A DNA stretch of 29,470 bases, from assembly GCA_016926115.1 (NCBI GenBank), contig JAFGPF010000011.1:1-29470 (forward strand), given 5' to 3'. The stretch is from Dehalococcoidales bacterium. Its GTDB lineage: Bacteria; Chloroflexota; Dehalococcoidia; Dehalococcoidales; RBG-16-60-22. Of this stretch, positions 7,728 to 15,550 are shown piece after piece. Position numbers and translations under genes: made by a program. How positions within the stretch are numbered: position 1 is the first letter of the stretch; the number at the start of each line of letters is the position of its first letter. Below the pieces are notes generated by a model. The model was not told the DNA's origin, ran no database searches, and saw nothing but the letters and a program-made list of their open reading frames with translations.

Positions 7728-8975
7728 GTGACGGATAAGGTTGTACTGGCATACAGCGGCGGCGTGGATACCTCGGTGGCCATCGAATGGCTGCATGAAA
7801 AATATAACCTGGACGTAATCGCCGTGACCATAGACGTCGGCAATGAGAAGGACTTTACCACAGTCAAACAAAAGGCGCTGGATGTCGGCGCGGTCAAGTC
7901 GCTGGTAATCGACGGCAAGGAACTGCTCGTGAAGTATTTCCTCTTCCCGGCTTTACAGGCGAACGCCCTCTACGAGGGGCAGTACCCGCTGGCGACGGCC
8001 CTGGGGCGACCGCTTATGGCAAAGCTGCTGGTGGATACGGCGGTGGAAGAAGGAGCGGTGGCGATAGCCCACGGCTGCACGGGTAAGGGGAATGACCAGG
8101 TCAGGTTCGAGGTGGGCATCAACGCCCTGGCGCCGGATATGAAAATCCTTGCCCCCGCCCGCGAGTGGGGCATGACGCGCGACGAGACGATAAAGTACGC
8201 CGAGGAACACGGCATACCCGTTCCCATAACCGCTTCAAGCCCTTATTCAATCGACGAGTGCATATGGGGGCGGGCAATCGAATGCGGCGTGCTGGAGGAC
8301 GCCTGGGCGGAACCACCGGACGATGCGTATAAATGGACGAAGTCGCCGGAGAAAGCCCCGGACAAGCCTCAGTACGTGGAAATAGGGTTCGAGAAGGGCA
8401 TTCCGGTGACCATCGACGGCAAGAAGATGGCAGGTCTTGCCCTCATCGAAAAGATGAACGAAGTCGCCGGCAAGCACGGCATCGGCAGAATCGATATGAT
8501 AGAAAACCGGGTCGTCGGCATAAAGTCGCGTGAAATCTACGAGGCCCCGGCGGCAGTCGCCCTCATCAAAGCCCACGAAGCGCTGGAAGAGATGACCATG
8601 TCCAAGGACCAGCTGCGATTCAAGCAGAAAGTTCAAACAGAGATGTCCGACCTTATTTACAACGGATTCTGGTTCAGCCAGCTCAACCGCGACCTTTCCT
8701 CTTACATAATCAGCTCCCAGCGATACGTCACCGGCACGGTCAGGCTTAAGCTGTTCAAAGGGCAGGCGACCGTGGTGGGGCGCAAGTCCCCGTGGTCGCT
8801 TTACAACCTGGCGCTGGCGACCTATGATAAGGGCGACAAGTTCGACCAGAAAGCCGCCGAGGGGTTCATACACCTCTGGGGACTGCCGGTCAAGACGCAG
8901 GCGCAGATACAGCTGCTGGGGGACAAAGAAGGACCTCTCTCAATCATGGGGCAGGACGAGACAGGGGAAGAATAA
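7728..8975 (+). CDS. argG: Argininosuccinate synthase ArgG
   Basis: ArgG joins citrulline and aspartate using ATP. The 415-residue product shows the N-type ATP pyrophosphatase P-loop AYSGGVDTS (residues 8-16), and HGCTGKGNDQVRFE (115-128), which contacts ATP and the substrates. The C-terminal oligomerisation region is complete, and the length is slightly above the usual 400. The start is GTG at 7728 with GGGAGGAAG just upstream. The stop is separated by one base from the argH ATG, so the two are translationally coupled. Confidence 0.96.
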   Translation: MTDKVVLAYSGGVDTSVAIEWLHEKYNLDVIAVTIDVGNEKDFTTVKQKALDVGAVKSLVIDGKELLVKYFLFPALQANALYEGQYPLATALGRPLMAKLLVDTAVEEGAVAIAHGCTGKGNDQVRFEVGINALAPDMKILAPAREWGMTRDETIKYAEEHGIPVPITASSPYSIDECIWGRAIECGVLEDAWAEPPDDAYKWTKSPEKAPDKPQYVEIGFEKGIPVTIDGKKMAGLALIEKMNEVAGKHGIGRIDMIENRVVGIKSREIYEAPAAVALIKAHEALEEMTMSKDQLRFKQKVQTEMSDLIYNGFWFSQLNRDLSSYIISSQRYVTGTVRLKLFKGQATVVGRKSPWSLYNLALATYDKGDKFDQKAAEGFIHLWGLPVKTQAQIQLLGDKEGPLSIMGQDETGEE

Positions 8976-8976
8976 T

Positions 8977-10350
8977 ATGAGTCATATCAGGGGAAGGTTC
9001 AGCAAACCGGCTGACAGGGCGGTAACACACTATACCGCCTCGCTCCCCTTCGACCGCAGGCTGTACCGGCACGATATCGCCGGCAGCGTCGCCCACGCCA
9101 GGATGCTCGCCGGACAGGGCATCATCTCCGACGAAGAAGCCTCTAAAATCACCGCCGGATTGGAAGACATCCAGGCGGAGATAGAGCAGGGTAAGTTCCA
9201 GTTCAAGGCGGAACAGGAAGACATCCATATGGCTGTGGAGTCCCGCCTTATCGAGAAAATCGGGGAGGCGGGACGCAAGCTGCATACCGCCCGCTCCCGC
9301 AACGACCAGGTGGCGCTGGACACGCGGCTTTTCACTAAAGAGGCAATCGCCGATACTCTCAACGAGATTAAAATAATGCAGCGGGCATTACTCGACCGGG
9401 CGGAAGCCAGTATCCACGTGGTTATGCCCGGTTATACCCATTTGCAGGTAGCGCAGCCCGTCCTGCTGGCACACCACTTGCTGGCCTACTTCGAGATGCT
9501 CCGGCGCGACAGCGAACGATTCAACGATTGCCTTACGCGAGTAGACGTGATGCCGCTGGGCAGCGGGGCGCTGGCGGGGGTAGCGTACGATATAGATAGA
9601 GAATTTCTGGCTAAAGAACTGGGGTTCAGTCAGGTAAGCCGGAACAGCCTGGACGCCGTGTCCGACCGTGACTATATCCTCGAGTACGAGGCTGCGGCGT
9701 CTATCTGCATGATGCACGTTTCGCGCCTCGCCGAGGAAATGGCGCTGTGGTCGTCGGCGGAGTTCGACTTCATTGAGCTCGACGATGCGTACGCCACCGG
9801 CAGCAGCATCATGCCCCAGAAGAAGAACCCGGACGTCGCCGAACTGGCGCGCGGCAAGACGGGGCGGGTCTACGGCAGCCTGATGGCGCTGCTGACGACG
9901 ATGAAAGGACTGCCGCTCGCCTATAATAGCGACATGCAGGAGGACAAAGAGAGACTCTTCGACGCGGTGGATACGCTCATATCCACGCTGGGGGTCATGG
10001 CGGGCATGGTGCGGACGCTTAAGGTCAAGTCGGACAACATGGCAAAGGCGGTGGACCGTGGCTATATCCTGGCGACGGACTTAGCCGATTATTTAGTAAA
10101 AAAGGGCGAGTCCTTCCGCAACGCCCATGAAATCGTCGGGAAGCTGGTAAACTACGCCGCGGAAAAAGGAAAATCATTCGCGGAACTCAGTATCAACGAA
10201 TATAAAAAATCCTCGCCGTTATTCGGCGAGGACGTATTTAAAATCAATATCAAGTCGTCGCTGACAGCCAGGGACATTGCCGGCGGTACGGCGCCGAAAC
10301 GCGTAAAGCAGGCGCTGGCAAAGGCACGTAAAATGGTGGGGCAGGGGTAA
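8977..10350 (+). CDS. argH: Argininosuccinate lyase ArgH
   Basis: ArgH splits argininosuccinate into arginine and fumarate. The 457-residue product of the fumarase/aspartase superfamily has TARSRNDQVA (residues 104-113), PGYTHLQ with the catalytic His (151-157) and the signature GSSIMPQKKNPD (275-286), whose Ser is the catalytic base. The frame is open upstream to 8824, but that stretch overlaps argG and does not resemble ArgH. ATG at 8977, preceded by AGGGGAAG and coupled to argG, gives the expected N-terminus. Last gene of the arginine operon; its stop lies 14 bp from the convergent rpmB stop, with no terminator seen. Confidence 0.96.
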   Translation: MSHIRGRFSKPADRAVTHYTASLPFDRRLYRHDIAGSVAHARMLAGQGIISDEEASKITAGLEDIQAEIEQGKFQFKAEQEDIHMAVESRLIEKIGEAGRKLHTARSRNDQVALDTRLFTKEAIADTLNEIKIMQRALLDRAEASIHVVMPGYTHLQVAQPVLLAHHLLAYFEMLRRDSERFNDCLTRVDVMPLGSGALAGVAYDIDREFLAKELGFSQVSRNSLDAVSDRDYILEYEAAASICMMHVSRLAEEMALWSSAEFDFIELDDAYATGSSIMPQKKNPDVAELARGKTGRVYGSLMALLTTMKGLPLAYNSDMQEDKERLFDAVDTLISTLGVMAGMVRTLKVKSDNMAKAVDRGYILATDLADYLVKKGESFRNAHEIVGKLVNYAAEKGKSFAELSINEYKKSSPLFGEDVFKINIKSSLTARDIAGGTAPKRVKQALAKARKMVGQG

Positions 10351-10364
10351 CGGCGGAGAGGTCA

Positions 10365-10550
10365 TCAAGCGCTGGCGAGTTTTTGCTGGGTACGCAGGCA
10401 CCGGGTGCACAGGTTCATTTTCTTGGGCTTACCGTCGATATATACAGTAGCGGGATGGATATTGGGCGTCCAGCGCCGGTTGGTGCGGTGCTTGGAATGA
10501 CTGACATTATGACCGAACTGAGGTGTTTTCCCGCATAAATCGCACTTCAA
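10365..10550 (-). CDS. rpmB: 50S ribosomal protein L28
   Basis: The 61-residue product is L28 of the zinc-ribbon type: CDLC (residues 3-6) and CTRC (48-51 region) supply four cysteines for zinc. The basic segment SHSKHRTNRRW is typical for rRNA contact. The start is TTG (10548-10550 on the minus strand), chosen because AAAGGAG lies 6 nt upstream and the protein then begins with the expected KCDLCGK. It is a single-gene unit convergent with argH and divergent from the fakA-like gene. Confidence 0.93.
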   Translation of the reverse strand: MKCDLCGKTPQFGHNVSHSKHRTNRRWTPNIHPATVYIDGKPKKMNLCTRCLRTQQKLASA

Positions 10551-10579
10551 TTAAGACTCCTTTGGTACCGGAAAGGCTA

Positions 10580-10608
10580 TTGCAATATTTACTAATACAT
10601 AGTAACAT
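10580..10608 (+). promoter_or_regulatory. Promoter of the fakA-degV operon
   Basis: TTGCAA (10580-10585) and TAACAT (10603-10608) are 17 bp apart. The mRNA would start at about 10615 and carry a leader of nearly 70 nt with an inverted repeat. Confidence 0.45.
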
Positions 10609-10633
10609 AGTGCATCAAGATTAGCAAGAAGTG

Positions 10634-10675
10634 CATCCTTGGTGGGGGACCTGCATAATCAGTCTGGCAAGGATG
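10634..10675 (+). promoter_or_regulatory. Inverted repeat covering the Shine-Dalgarno site of the fakA-like gene
   Basis: CATCCTTG (10634-10641) is an exact inverted match to CAAGGATG (10668-10675). The 3' arm contains the AAGGA ribosome site (10669-10673) of the gene at 10683, so folding of the leader would hide it. Confidence 0.4.
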
Positions 10676-10682
10676 GTGTAAT

Positions 10683-12317
10683 ATGAACCAAAAGAATTCC
10701 GTAGCCGGGCAGGAACTGAGAGACATGTTCTCGGCGGCTGCCTCCTGGCTGGAGAAAAGCTCCGCGGAAATAGACGCATTGAACGTATTCCCGGTGCCGG
10801 ACGGCGATACCGGGACGAATATGATGCTGACCATGCGCTCGACGATGGACGAGGCGTATCGCGCCCCGGACCACTCCGCCGCCGGTATCGCCCACGCCAT
10901 GGCGCGGGGCGCCCTGATGGGGGCGCGCGGCAACAGCGGCGTTATCCTCTCCCAGATATGGCGGGGACTGGCGCAGGGACTGGAAGAAAAAGAGACCTTT
11001 ACCGCCGCCGACCTTGCCGCGGCATTTCAGCAGTCGGCGCAGATTGCCTATAAAGGGGTCAGCAATCCGGTGGAAGGCACCATGCTGACGGTAATGAAGG
11101 ACGCGGCGGCTGCCGCCCAGGCGGAGGTGGACGCCGGCAACGAGGATATAATCTCCGTCATGGAAGCCACGGTGAACGCCGCGGCGGAGTCTGTCGCCAA
11201 TACACCAAAGCTGCTCAGGGTGCTGCTGGACGCCGGGGTAGTCGACGCCGGAGGGCAGGGCGTTTATACGATTCTGGAGGGCGCGCTGCGTTATCTCCGC
11301 GGAGAGACGGAACTCATGCGCCTGCGCAAGCCCCAGATAATCGTCAGCGACCTGCCGCACGTCGTCTCACAGCCGCAGTCCATCTCCGTCGAAGAAGTGC
11401 CTTATGGTTATTGTACCGAGTTCCTGCTCAAGGGAGAAAAGCTGGAGCCGGAGACTATCAAGAAGAGGCTTTTAAAGAAAGGCGAATCGCTGATTGTCGT
11501 CGGCGATGATTCGGCAGTGCGCATCCATATTCATACGCTGACGCCCGGTAATATCCTCCAGTTCGCCGCCAAGCTGGGCACGATGCACCAGGTGAGTATA
11601 CGCAACATGGACGAACAGCACCAGGACTTCATGGAAATGCAGAAAGACAGGATGCCCACTGCCGATACCGCCGTAATCGCCGTGGTCGCCGGAGACGGGC
11701 TGTCGGAAGTCTTCGGGAGCCTGGGGGCAGCCGCCGTGGTGCACGGCGGGCAGACAATGAACCCCAGCACCAAGGATATCCTCCAGGTGGTGGTAGCGAC
11801 TTTTTCCGATAAAGTCATTATTCTACCTAATAATAAAAACATCATCGCCACCGCCAACCAGGTGCAGGCTTTAACCGAGAAGAAGATAGCGGTAGTGCCC
11901 AGCAGGTCGATACCGCAGGGCATCGCAGCGCTGCTGGCGTTCGATTACGAGGCGGAGTTCAATACCAACGCCGAAATCATGGAGAAGGCGCTGCCATCGG
12001 TAAAGACAATCGAGATTACGCGCTCGATACGCGCCACCAAGATAAACGGACTGAAAATCAAGCGCAAACAGCCCATCGGACTGCTCGACGGCGAGCTTAT
12101 TGCGGTGGGCGATACCAACCTCGAAGTCATCACCCAGCTACTGTCCAGGCTGGACCTGGAAAAGTCAGAGGTGGTAACCATATACTTCGGCGAAGACGCG
12201 GTGGAGGAAGAGACCGAGCAGATTTACAACAGCATCGCGGAACAATATACTCACCTTCAGGTAGAAACGATTCGCGGCGGTCAACCGCATTATAGCTATA
12301 TCATATCCATCGAATAG
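10683..12317 (+). CDS. fakA: DAK2/DhaL-domain fatty acid kinase FakA-like (YloV family)
   Basis: FakA phosphorylates a fatty acid held by a DegV/FakB partner to give acyl-phosphate for phospholipid synthesis. The 544-residue product has an N-terminal DhaL nucleotide-binding domain (about residues 8-200) with the magnesium-ligand motif FPVPDGDTGTNM (36-47) and the glycine-rich ARGNSGVILSQI (about 79-90). A central region and a C-terminal FakB-interacting part (roughly 330-544) follow, and length is typical. Three DegV genes follow directly, which supports the FakA role over a dihydroxyacetone kinase: no DhaK is present. AAGGA lies 9 nt before the ATG. Confidence 0.88.
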   Translation: MNQKNSVAGQELRDMFSAAASWLEKSSAEIDALNVFPVPDGDTGTNMMLTMRSTMDEAYRAPDHSAAGIAHAMARGALMGARGNSGVILSQIWRGLAQGLEEKETFTAADLAAAFQQSAQIAYKGVSNPVEGTMLTVMKDAAAAAQAEVDAGNEDIISVMEATVNAAAESVANTPKLLRVLLDAGVVDAGGQGVYTILEGALRYLRGETELMRLRKPQIIVSDLPHVVSQPQSISVEEVPYGYCTEFLLKGEKLEPETIKKRLLKKGESLIVVGDDSAVRIHIHTLTPGNILQFAAKLGTMHQVSIRNMDEQHQDFMEMQKDRMPTADTAVIAVVAGDGLSEVFGSLGAAAVVHGGQTMNPSTKDILQVVVATFSDKVIILPNNKNIIATANQVQALTEKKIAVVPSRSIPQGIAALLAFDYEAEFNTNAEIMEKALPSVKTIEITRSIRATKINGLKIKRKQPIGLLDGELIAVGDTNLEVITQLLSRLDLEKSEVVTIYFGEDAVEEETEQIYNSIAEQYTHLQVETIRGGQPHYSYIISIE

Positions 12318-12334
12318 AAAGGTGGTATACGAGC

Positions 12335-13180
12335 ATGGCAGTTAAAATCGTTACCGATACGTTGTCCGATATTACCGGAGACTTAATTGATGAGCTTGGC
12401 ATAACCGTGATTCCGCTCTACGTACGTTTCGGCGAGACGGTCTATAAAGACAGGGTGGAGATTACCAGCGAAGAGTTCTACCGCCGGCTGGTAAGCGAAC
12501 CGCATCTGCCTTCCACCACGCAGCCGACGCCGAATGACTTTCTCCAGGTATACGAATCGCTGGCCAGGGAGACCGATGAAATCCTGGTGATCGTCGTTTC
12601 CAGCAAGCTCAGCGGCACCTATCAATCGGCGACACAGGCAAAAGAAATGATGCAGGGGAAGTGCCGCATCGAGGTGGTAGACTCGCTATCCGTCGCCATG
12701 AACATGGGACTGATAGTTATTGCCGCGGTAAACGCCGTTAAAGCCGGCGCGAACCTGGATGAAGCCGCTAACCTGGCACGCGGGGCGATATCGCGTTCGC
12801 ATCTTGTCGCTTACTTCGATACGCTGAAGTATCTCGCCAAGGGCGGGCGTATCGGCAAAGCCAGCGGACTGCTCGGTTCGCTGCTGTCCGTTAAGCCGTT
12901 ACTCACCATAAGGGAAGGTGAAATGGCGCCGCTGACGAGGGTCCGCTCCCTGAGCGCGGGACTCGACTACATATACAATTATGCCGCCGGGTTCTCCAAC
13001 ATAGAACTTATGGCGGTGGAGCACTGCACGACCCCCGATGACGCCGACCTGCTCGTGGAAAGGCTCGGAGATATATACCCCAAGGAGAAAATATACCGCT
13101 CCGTAATAAGTCCGGTCATCGGCACGTATTCCGGGCCTAAAGCGCTGGCTATAACTGTACTGGAAGGTGAGAAGAAGTAA
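12335..13180 (+). CDS. DegV family fatty-acid-binding protein, paralog 1 (FakB-like)
   Basis: The 281-residue product carries the DegV fold, binds a fatty acid and presents its carboxyl group to FakA. The opening VKIVTDTLSDI, the Ser-Thr-Thr of residues 60-62, SSKLSGTYQSA (89-99, with Ser93) and AKGGRIGKA near residue 170 are all conserved. In staphylococcal FakB the equivalent Thr and Ser hold the carboxylate, and both are present here. ATG at 12335 follows AAAGGTGG. The gap to the fakA-like gene is 17 bp, and its stop overlaps the next start by one base, so it is in the same operon. Confidence 0.9.
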   Translation: MAVKIVTDTLSDITGDLIDELGITVIPLYVRFGETVYKDRVEITSEEFYRRLVSEPHLPSTTQPTPNDFLQVYESLARETDEILVIVVSSKLSGTYQSATQAKEMMQGKCRIEVVDSLSVAMNMGLIVIAAVNAVKAGANLDEAANLARGAISRSHLVAYFDTLKYLAKGGRIGKASGLLGSLLSVKPLLTIREGEMAPLTRVRSLSAGLDYIYNYAAGFSNIELMAVEHCTTPDDADLLVERLGDIYPKEKIYRSVISPVIGTYSGPKALAITVLEGEKK

Positions 13181-14019
13181 TGACAATCAAGGTTGTTACC
13201 GATAGCGTCTCCGATATTTCTCCGGCAATAGCTGACATACTGGGGATTACGGTGGTGCCGCTTAACGTTGTCTTCAGCGGTTACACTTACCGCGACGGCG
13301 TGGACATGACCACCGACGAATTTTACGAGAAGCTGGAGAAAGAGGAAATCCACCCGACCACCTCGACGCCGGCGCCCCAGGTCTTCGCAGAAGCGTACGA
13401 CCGGCTGGCCGACGAAACGGACGGGATTCTGGTAATAACCATCGGGAAAAAGCTAAGCGCCACCGGGGAGTCCGCCATCAAAGGTGTCGAGGCGATGAAG
13501 AAGAAGTGCCGGGTGGAGGTGGTCGTCTCCGAGCTGGCGATGATGGCGGAGGGGCTGCTGGCGATTGCCGCCGCCAAGGCGGCGCGCGACGGCGCTAAGC
13601 TCGACGAGCTGGTGAAACTGACGAATCATAATATTCCTCGTGTCGGTATACGTATTGCCTTCGATACGCTGGAATATCTCCACCGGGGAGGGAGAATCGG
13701 CAAGGCGCAGGCATTAATGGGTTCCATGCTGGGAATCAATCCCATTCTCGGTATCAAGGACGGCGAGGTGTTTCCTTTCGGCAGGGAACGCTCGCGTGCT
13801 AAAGCTATCGACCATCTGTATAAATTCGTCGCGGGCTGTAAGAAAATAGAGGAACTGGCGGTGGAAGACGCCACCACCCCGGAGGAGACCGGGGCTTTCG
13901 TCGAGCGCCTCGGCGCCGTGTATCCGCGAGAAAAGATTTATCTCTCCAAGGTAAGCCCGGTAATCGGCACCAATGTGGGGCCGAGCGCCATCGGGGTAGC
14001 CGTGCTTGGAGATTTATAG
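13180..14019 (+). CDS. DegV family fatty-acid-binding protein, paralog 2
   Basis: The 279-residue DegV-fold product begins at the TAATG overlap with paralog 1. Thr-Thr-Ser at residues 60-62 and Ser93 are kept, but the conserved SSxLSGTYxSA segment is changed to GKKLSATGESA (89-99). FDTLEYLHRGGRIGKA further on is standard. The altered lid or pocket segment suggests another acyl chain or a changed partner, which is an inference. Ribosome access probably comes by coupling from the upstream gene. Confidence 0.9.
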   Translation: MTIKVVTDSVSDISPAIADILGITVVPLNVVFSGYTYRDGVDMTTDEFYEKLEKEEIHPTTSTPAPQVFAEAYDRLADETDGILVITIGKKLSATGESAIKGVEAMKKKCRVEVVVSELAMMAEGLLAIAAAKAARDGAKLDELVKLTNHNIPRVGIRIAFDTLEYLHRGGRIGKAQALMGSMLGINPILGIKDGEVFPFGRERSRAKAIDHLYKFVAGCKKIEELAVEDATTPEETGAFVERLGAVYPREKIYLSKVSPVIGTNVGPSAIGVAVLGDL

Positions 14020-14047
14020 AACGATACAGTAATAAATCATATTTATC

Positions 14048-14887
14048 ATGCCTGTTAAGATTGTTACCGATAGTGTCACCGATATCCCCGCCAGGGTGGT
14101 CGCCAAACTGGGGATTACCGTAATACCGATACTGGTGCGTTTCGGGGAAGAGACGTACCGCGACGGCATCGATATTACCACCGACCAGTTTTTCCAAAAA
14201 CTGATAAACAGCAAGGTCATGCCGACCACGTCCGTGCCTTCGATGGACCTGTTCGCCCGCACCTACGCCAGGCTCGCCGAAGAAACAGACGAAATCCTGG
14301 CTATCATGCTCAGTTCCAGGCTCAGTGGAATTTACAACGCCGCCGTCCAGAGCGCCGAGCTTGTGGAAAGCGATTGCCGCATCGAGGTCATGGATTCCGG
14401 GTGCGCGGTCATGGCGCAGGGGTTTGTCGTCATCAGGGCGGCACAGGCGGCTCTGGAGGGGGCAAGCCTCGACGAGATTATGGAACTGGTCAAGCGCGAC
14501 CTTCCACGCGTCGAGATACGCGCCGCCTTCGATACGCTGGAATTTCTCCACCGGGGCGGGCGAATCGGCAAGGCGGCGGCCCTGATGGGGTCGATGTTGA
14601 AAATCAATCCCATCGTCGCTTTAAAAGACGGCGTGGTGGAGCCGGCGGGGAGGGCGCGTTCCCGGGCGAAGGCGATAGACCACCTGGTCGACTTCGCGGA
14701 GAGTTATTCCAATATCGAAGAACTGGCGGTCGAGGGCGGCGACTGCCCGGAGGACGTCGATAACCTCGTGGAGAGGCTCGGTAACATCTTTCCAAAAGAG
14801 CGTATCTACCACTCCCGCGCCACCCCGGTAATCGGCGCGCATACGGGTCCGGGACTTATCCTCGTCGCCGTGCTGGGTGATAAATAA
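14048..14887 (+). CDS. DegV family fatty-acid-binding protein, paralog 3
   Basis: The 279-residue DegV-fold product has Thr-Thr-Ser at 60-62 and SSRLSGIYNAA at 89-99 with Ser93, closer to the standard motif than paralog 2. FDTLEFLHRGGRIGKAAALMGSM is conserved. It lies 28 bp after paralog 2 in an AT-rich gap, with no clear Shine-Dalgarno site before its ATG. Paralogs 2 and 3 share many segments (RDG, GRIGKA, GSML.INPI), which points to tandem duplication. Last gene of the operon. Confidence 0.9.
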   Translation: MPVKIVTDSVTDIPARVVAKLGITVIPILVRFGEETYRDGIDITTDQFFQKLINSKVMPTTSVPSMDLFARTYARLAEETDEILAIMLSSRLSGIYNAAVQSAELVESDCRIEVMDSGCAVMAQGFVVIRAAQAALEGASLDEIMELVKRDLPRVEIRAAFDTLEFLHRGGRIGKAAALMGSMLKINPIVALKDGVVEPAGRARSRAKAIDHLVDFAESYSNIEELAVEGGDCPEDVDNLVERLGNIFPKERIYHSRATPVIGAHTGPGLILVAVLGDK

Positions 14888-14889
14888 AG

Positions 14890-14985
14890 TTTTCCACCCC
14901 ACCAACCCTCGTTAATATCTTTTCCCACCCAAACCGCCAAAATTCCCTCTCTCACTCTCGCCTTGCGAAGGGGAGAGGATGATTG
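14890..14985. repeat. Second intergenic repeat family, degenerate copy
   Basis: CCCTCGTTAATATC, TTCCCACCCAAACC and a CCTCTC...GAGAGG hairpin match in order the better-conserved copies at 21751-21862 (reverse) and 29231-29340. Most of the middle part is lost. It is non-coding. Confidence 0.5.
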
Positions 14986-15020
14986 CGCAAACCGTATAAT
15001 TAAAATTCTATGCGTGTCTG

Positions 15021-15157
15021 TCTCCCTCCTTACAAAGGAGGGACTAAGGGGGATTATATATGGGGCGTCTAAGAGGGGCGCAGCCCCTCTTCCATATAAT
15101 CCCCCCCCCCTGTGACACCTCGTCAGGAGAGGGGGATTAAGGGGGTGAGGTAGACGT
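15021..15157. repeat. Three-hairpin intergenic repeat, copy 3
   Basis: Hairpin 1 pairs 15023-15031 with 15035-15043. The linker ACTAAGGGGGATTATAT follows. Hairpin 2 pairs 15071-15079 with 15083-15091. Hairpin 3 is decayed to a C-run against CAGGAGAGGGGG, and the module ends in GGGGGTGAGGTAGAC. The order matches copy 1. With the second-family copy just upstream it fills the 315-bp gap after the third degV gene; no reading frame is seen there. Confidence 0.7.
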
Positions 15158-15187
15158 TAATAATCATTCTCGTGGTTTCCGGATTTA

Positions 15188-15196
15188 TGTTAGAAT
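15188..15196 (+). promoter_or_regulatory. Extended -10 promoter of the small membrane protein gene
   Basis: TGTTAGAAT matches an extended -10 element (TG, one base, TAGAAT at 15191-15196). No good -35 is seen. Transcription would begin at about 15203, exactly at the GTG start codon, implying a leaderless mRNA. Confidence 0.4.
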
Positions 15197-15202
15197 AACC
15201 AC

Positions 15203-15544
15203 GTGACCAAGCTGCACCGTACCGGGCTTTTTATCATGCTTGCCGGAGTCGTTCTGGCATTCGCAGGTTTCTATATAGCCGGGACTATCGGTGTTATTGA
15301 ATTCAGTTCGCAGTATTTCTGGACCTTCGTGCTGTTTCCCCTCTTAATCGCCGCGGCGGTAACCGGCTTATCCTGGAAATGGCCGATTGCAGGCGGTCCC
15401 GCCGGAGTGGCAAGTCCGCTGGCATTATTTTTCGTCACTGAAATGGAAACGTTGTATATTTGTATATATTCCGCAGCCATAACGCTATTTTTTGCCGGTG
15501 GAGTATTATTACTAATAAATTCCATCAGGGCGGGTCGCGGGTAG
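15203..15544 (+). CDS. Small hydrophobic membrane protein
   Basis: The 113-residue product has no recognised family. Membrane segments are likely at about residues 7-29, 38-57 and 83-106, with a weaker one at 62-78. The start is a GTG with no Shine-Dalgarno site, placed where transcription should begin. Its stop is 6 bp before recG, so both are probably on one mRNA. Base composition is slightly more AT-rich than that of recG. No functional residue can be named. Confidence 0.6.
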   Translation: MTKLHRTGLFIMLAGVVLAFAGFYIAGTIGVIEFSSQYFWTFVLFPLLIAAAVTGLSWKWPIAGGPAGVASPLALFFVTEMETLYICIYSAAITLFFAGGVLLLINSIRAGRG

Positions 15545-15550
15545 CAGTAA

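Noticed and set aside
8247..8873. 208-codon open frame on the minus strand
   Set aside because: Antisense shadow of argG with no domain signature.
8824..8976. N-terminal extension of argH
   Set aside because: The frame is open, but it overlaps argG and does not look like ArgH; ATG at 8977 gives the normal length and coupling.
13805..14551. 248-codon open frame on the minus strand
   Set aside because: Antisense shadow spanning two degV genes.
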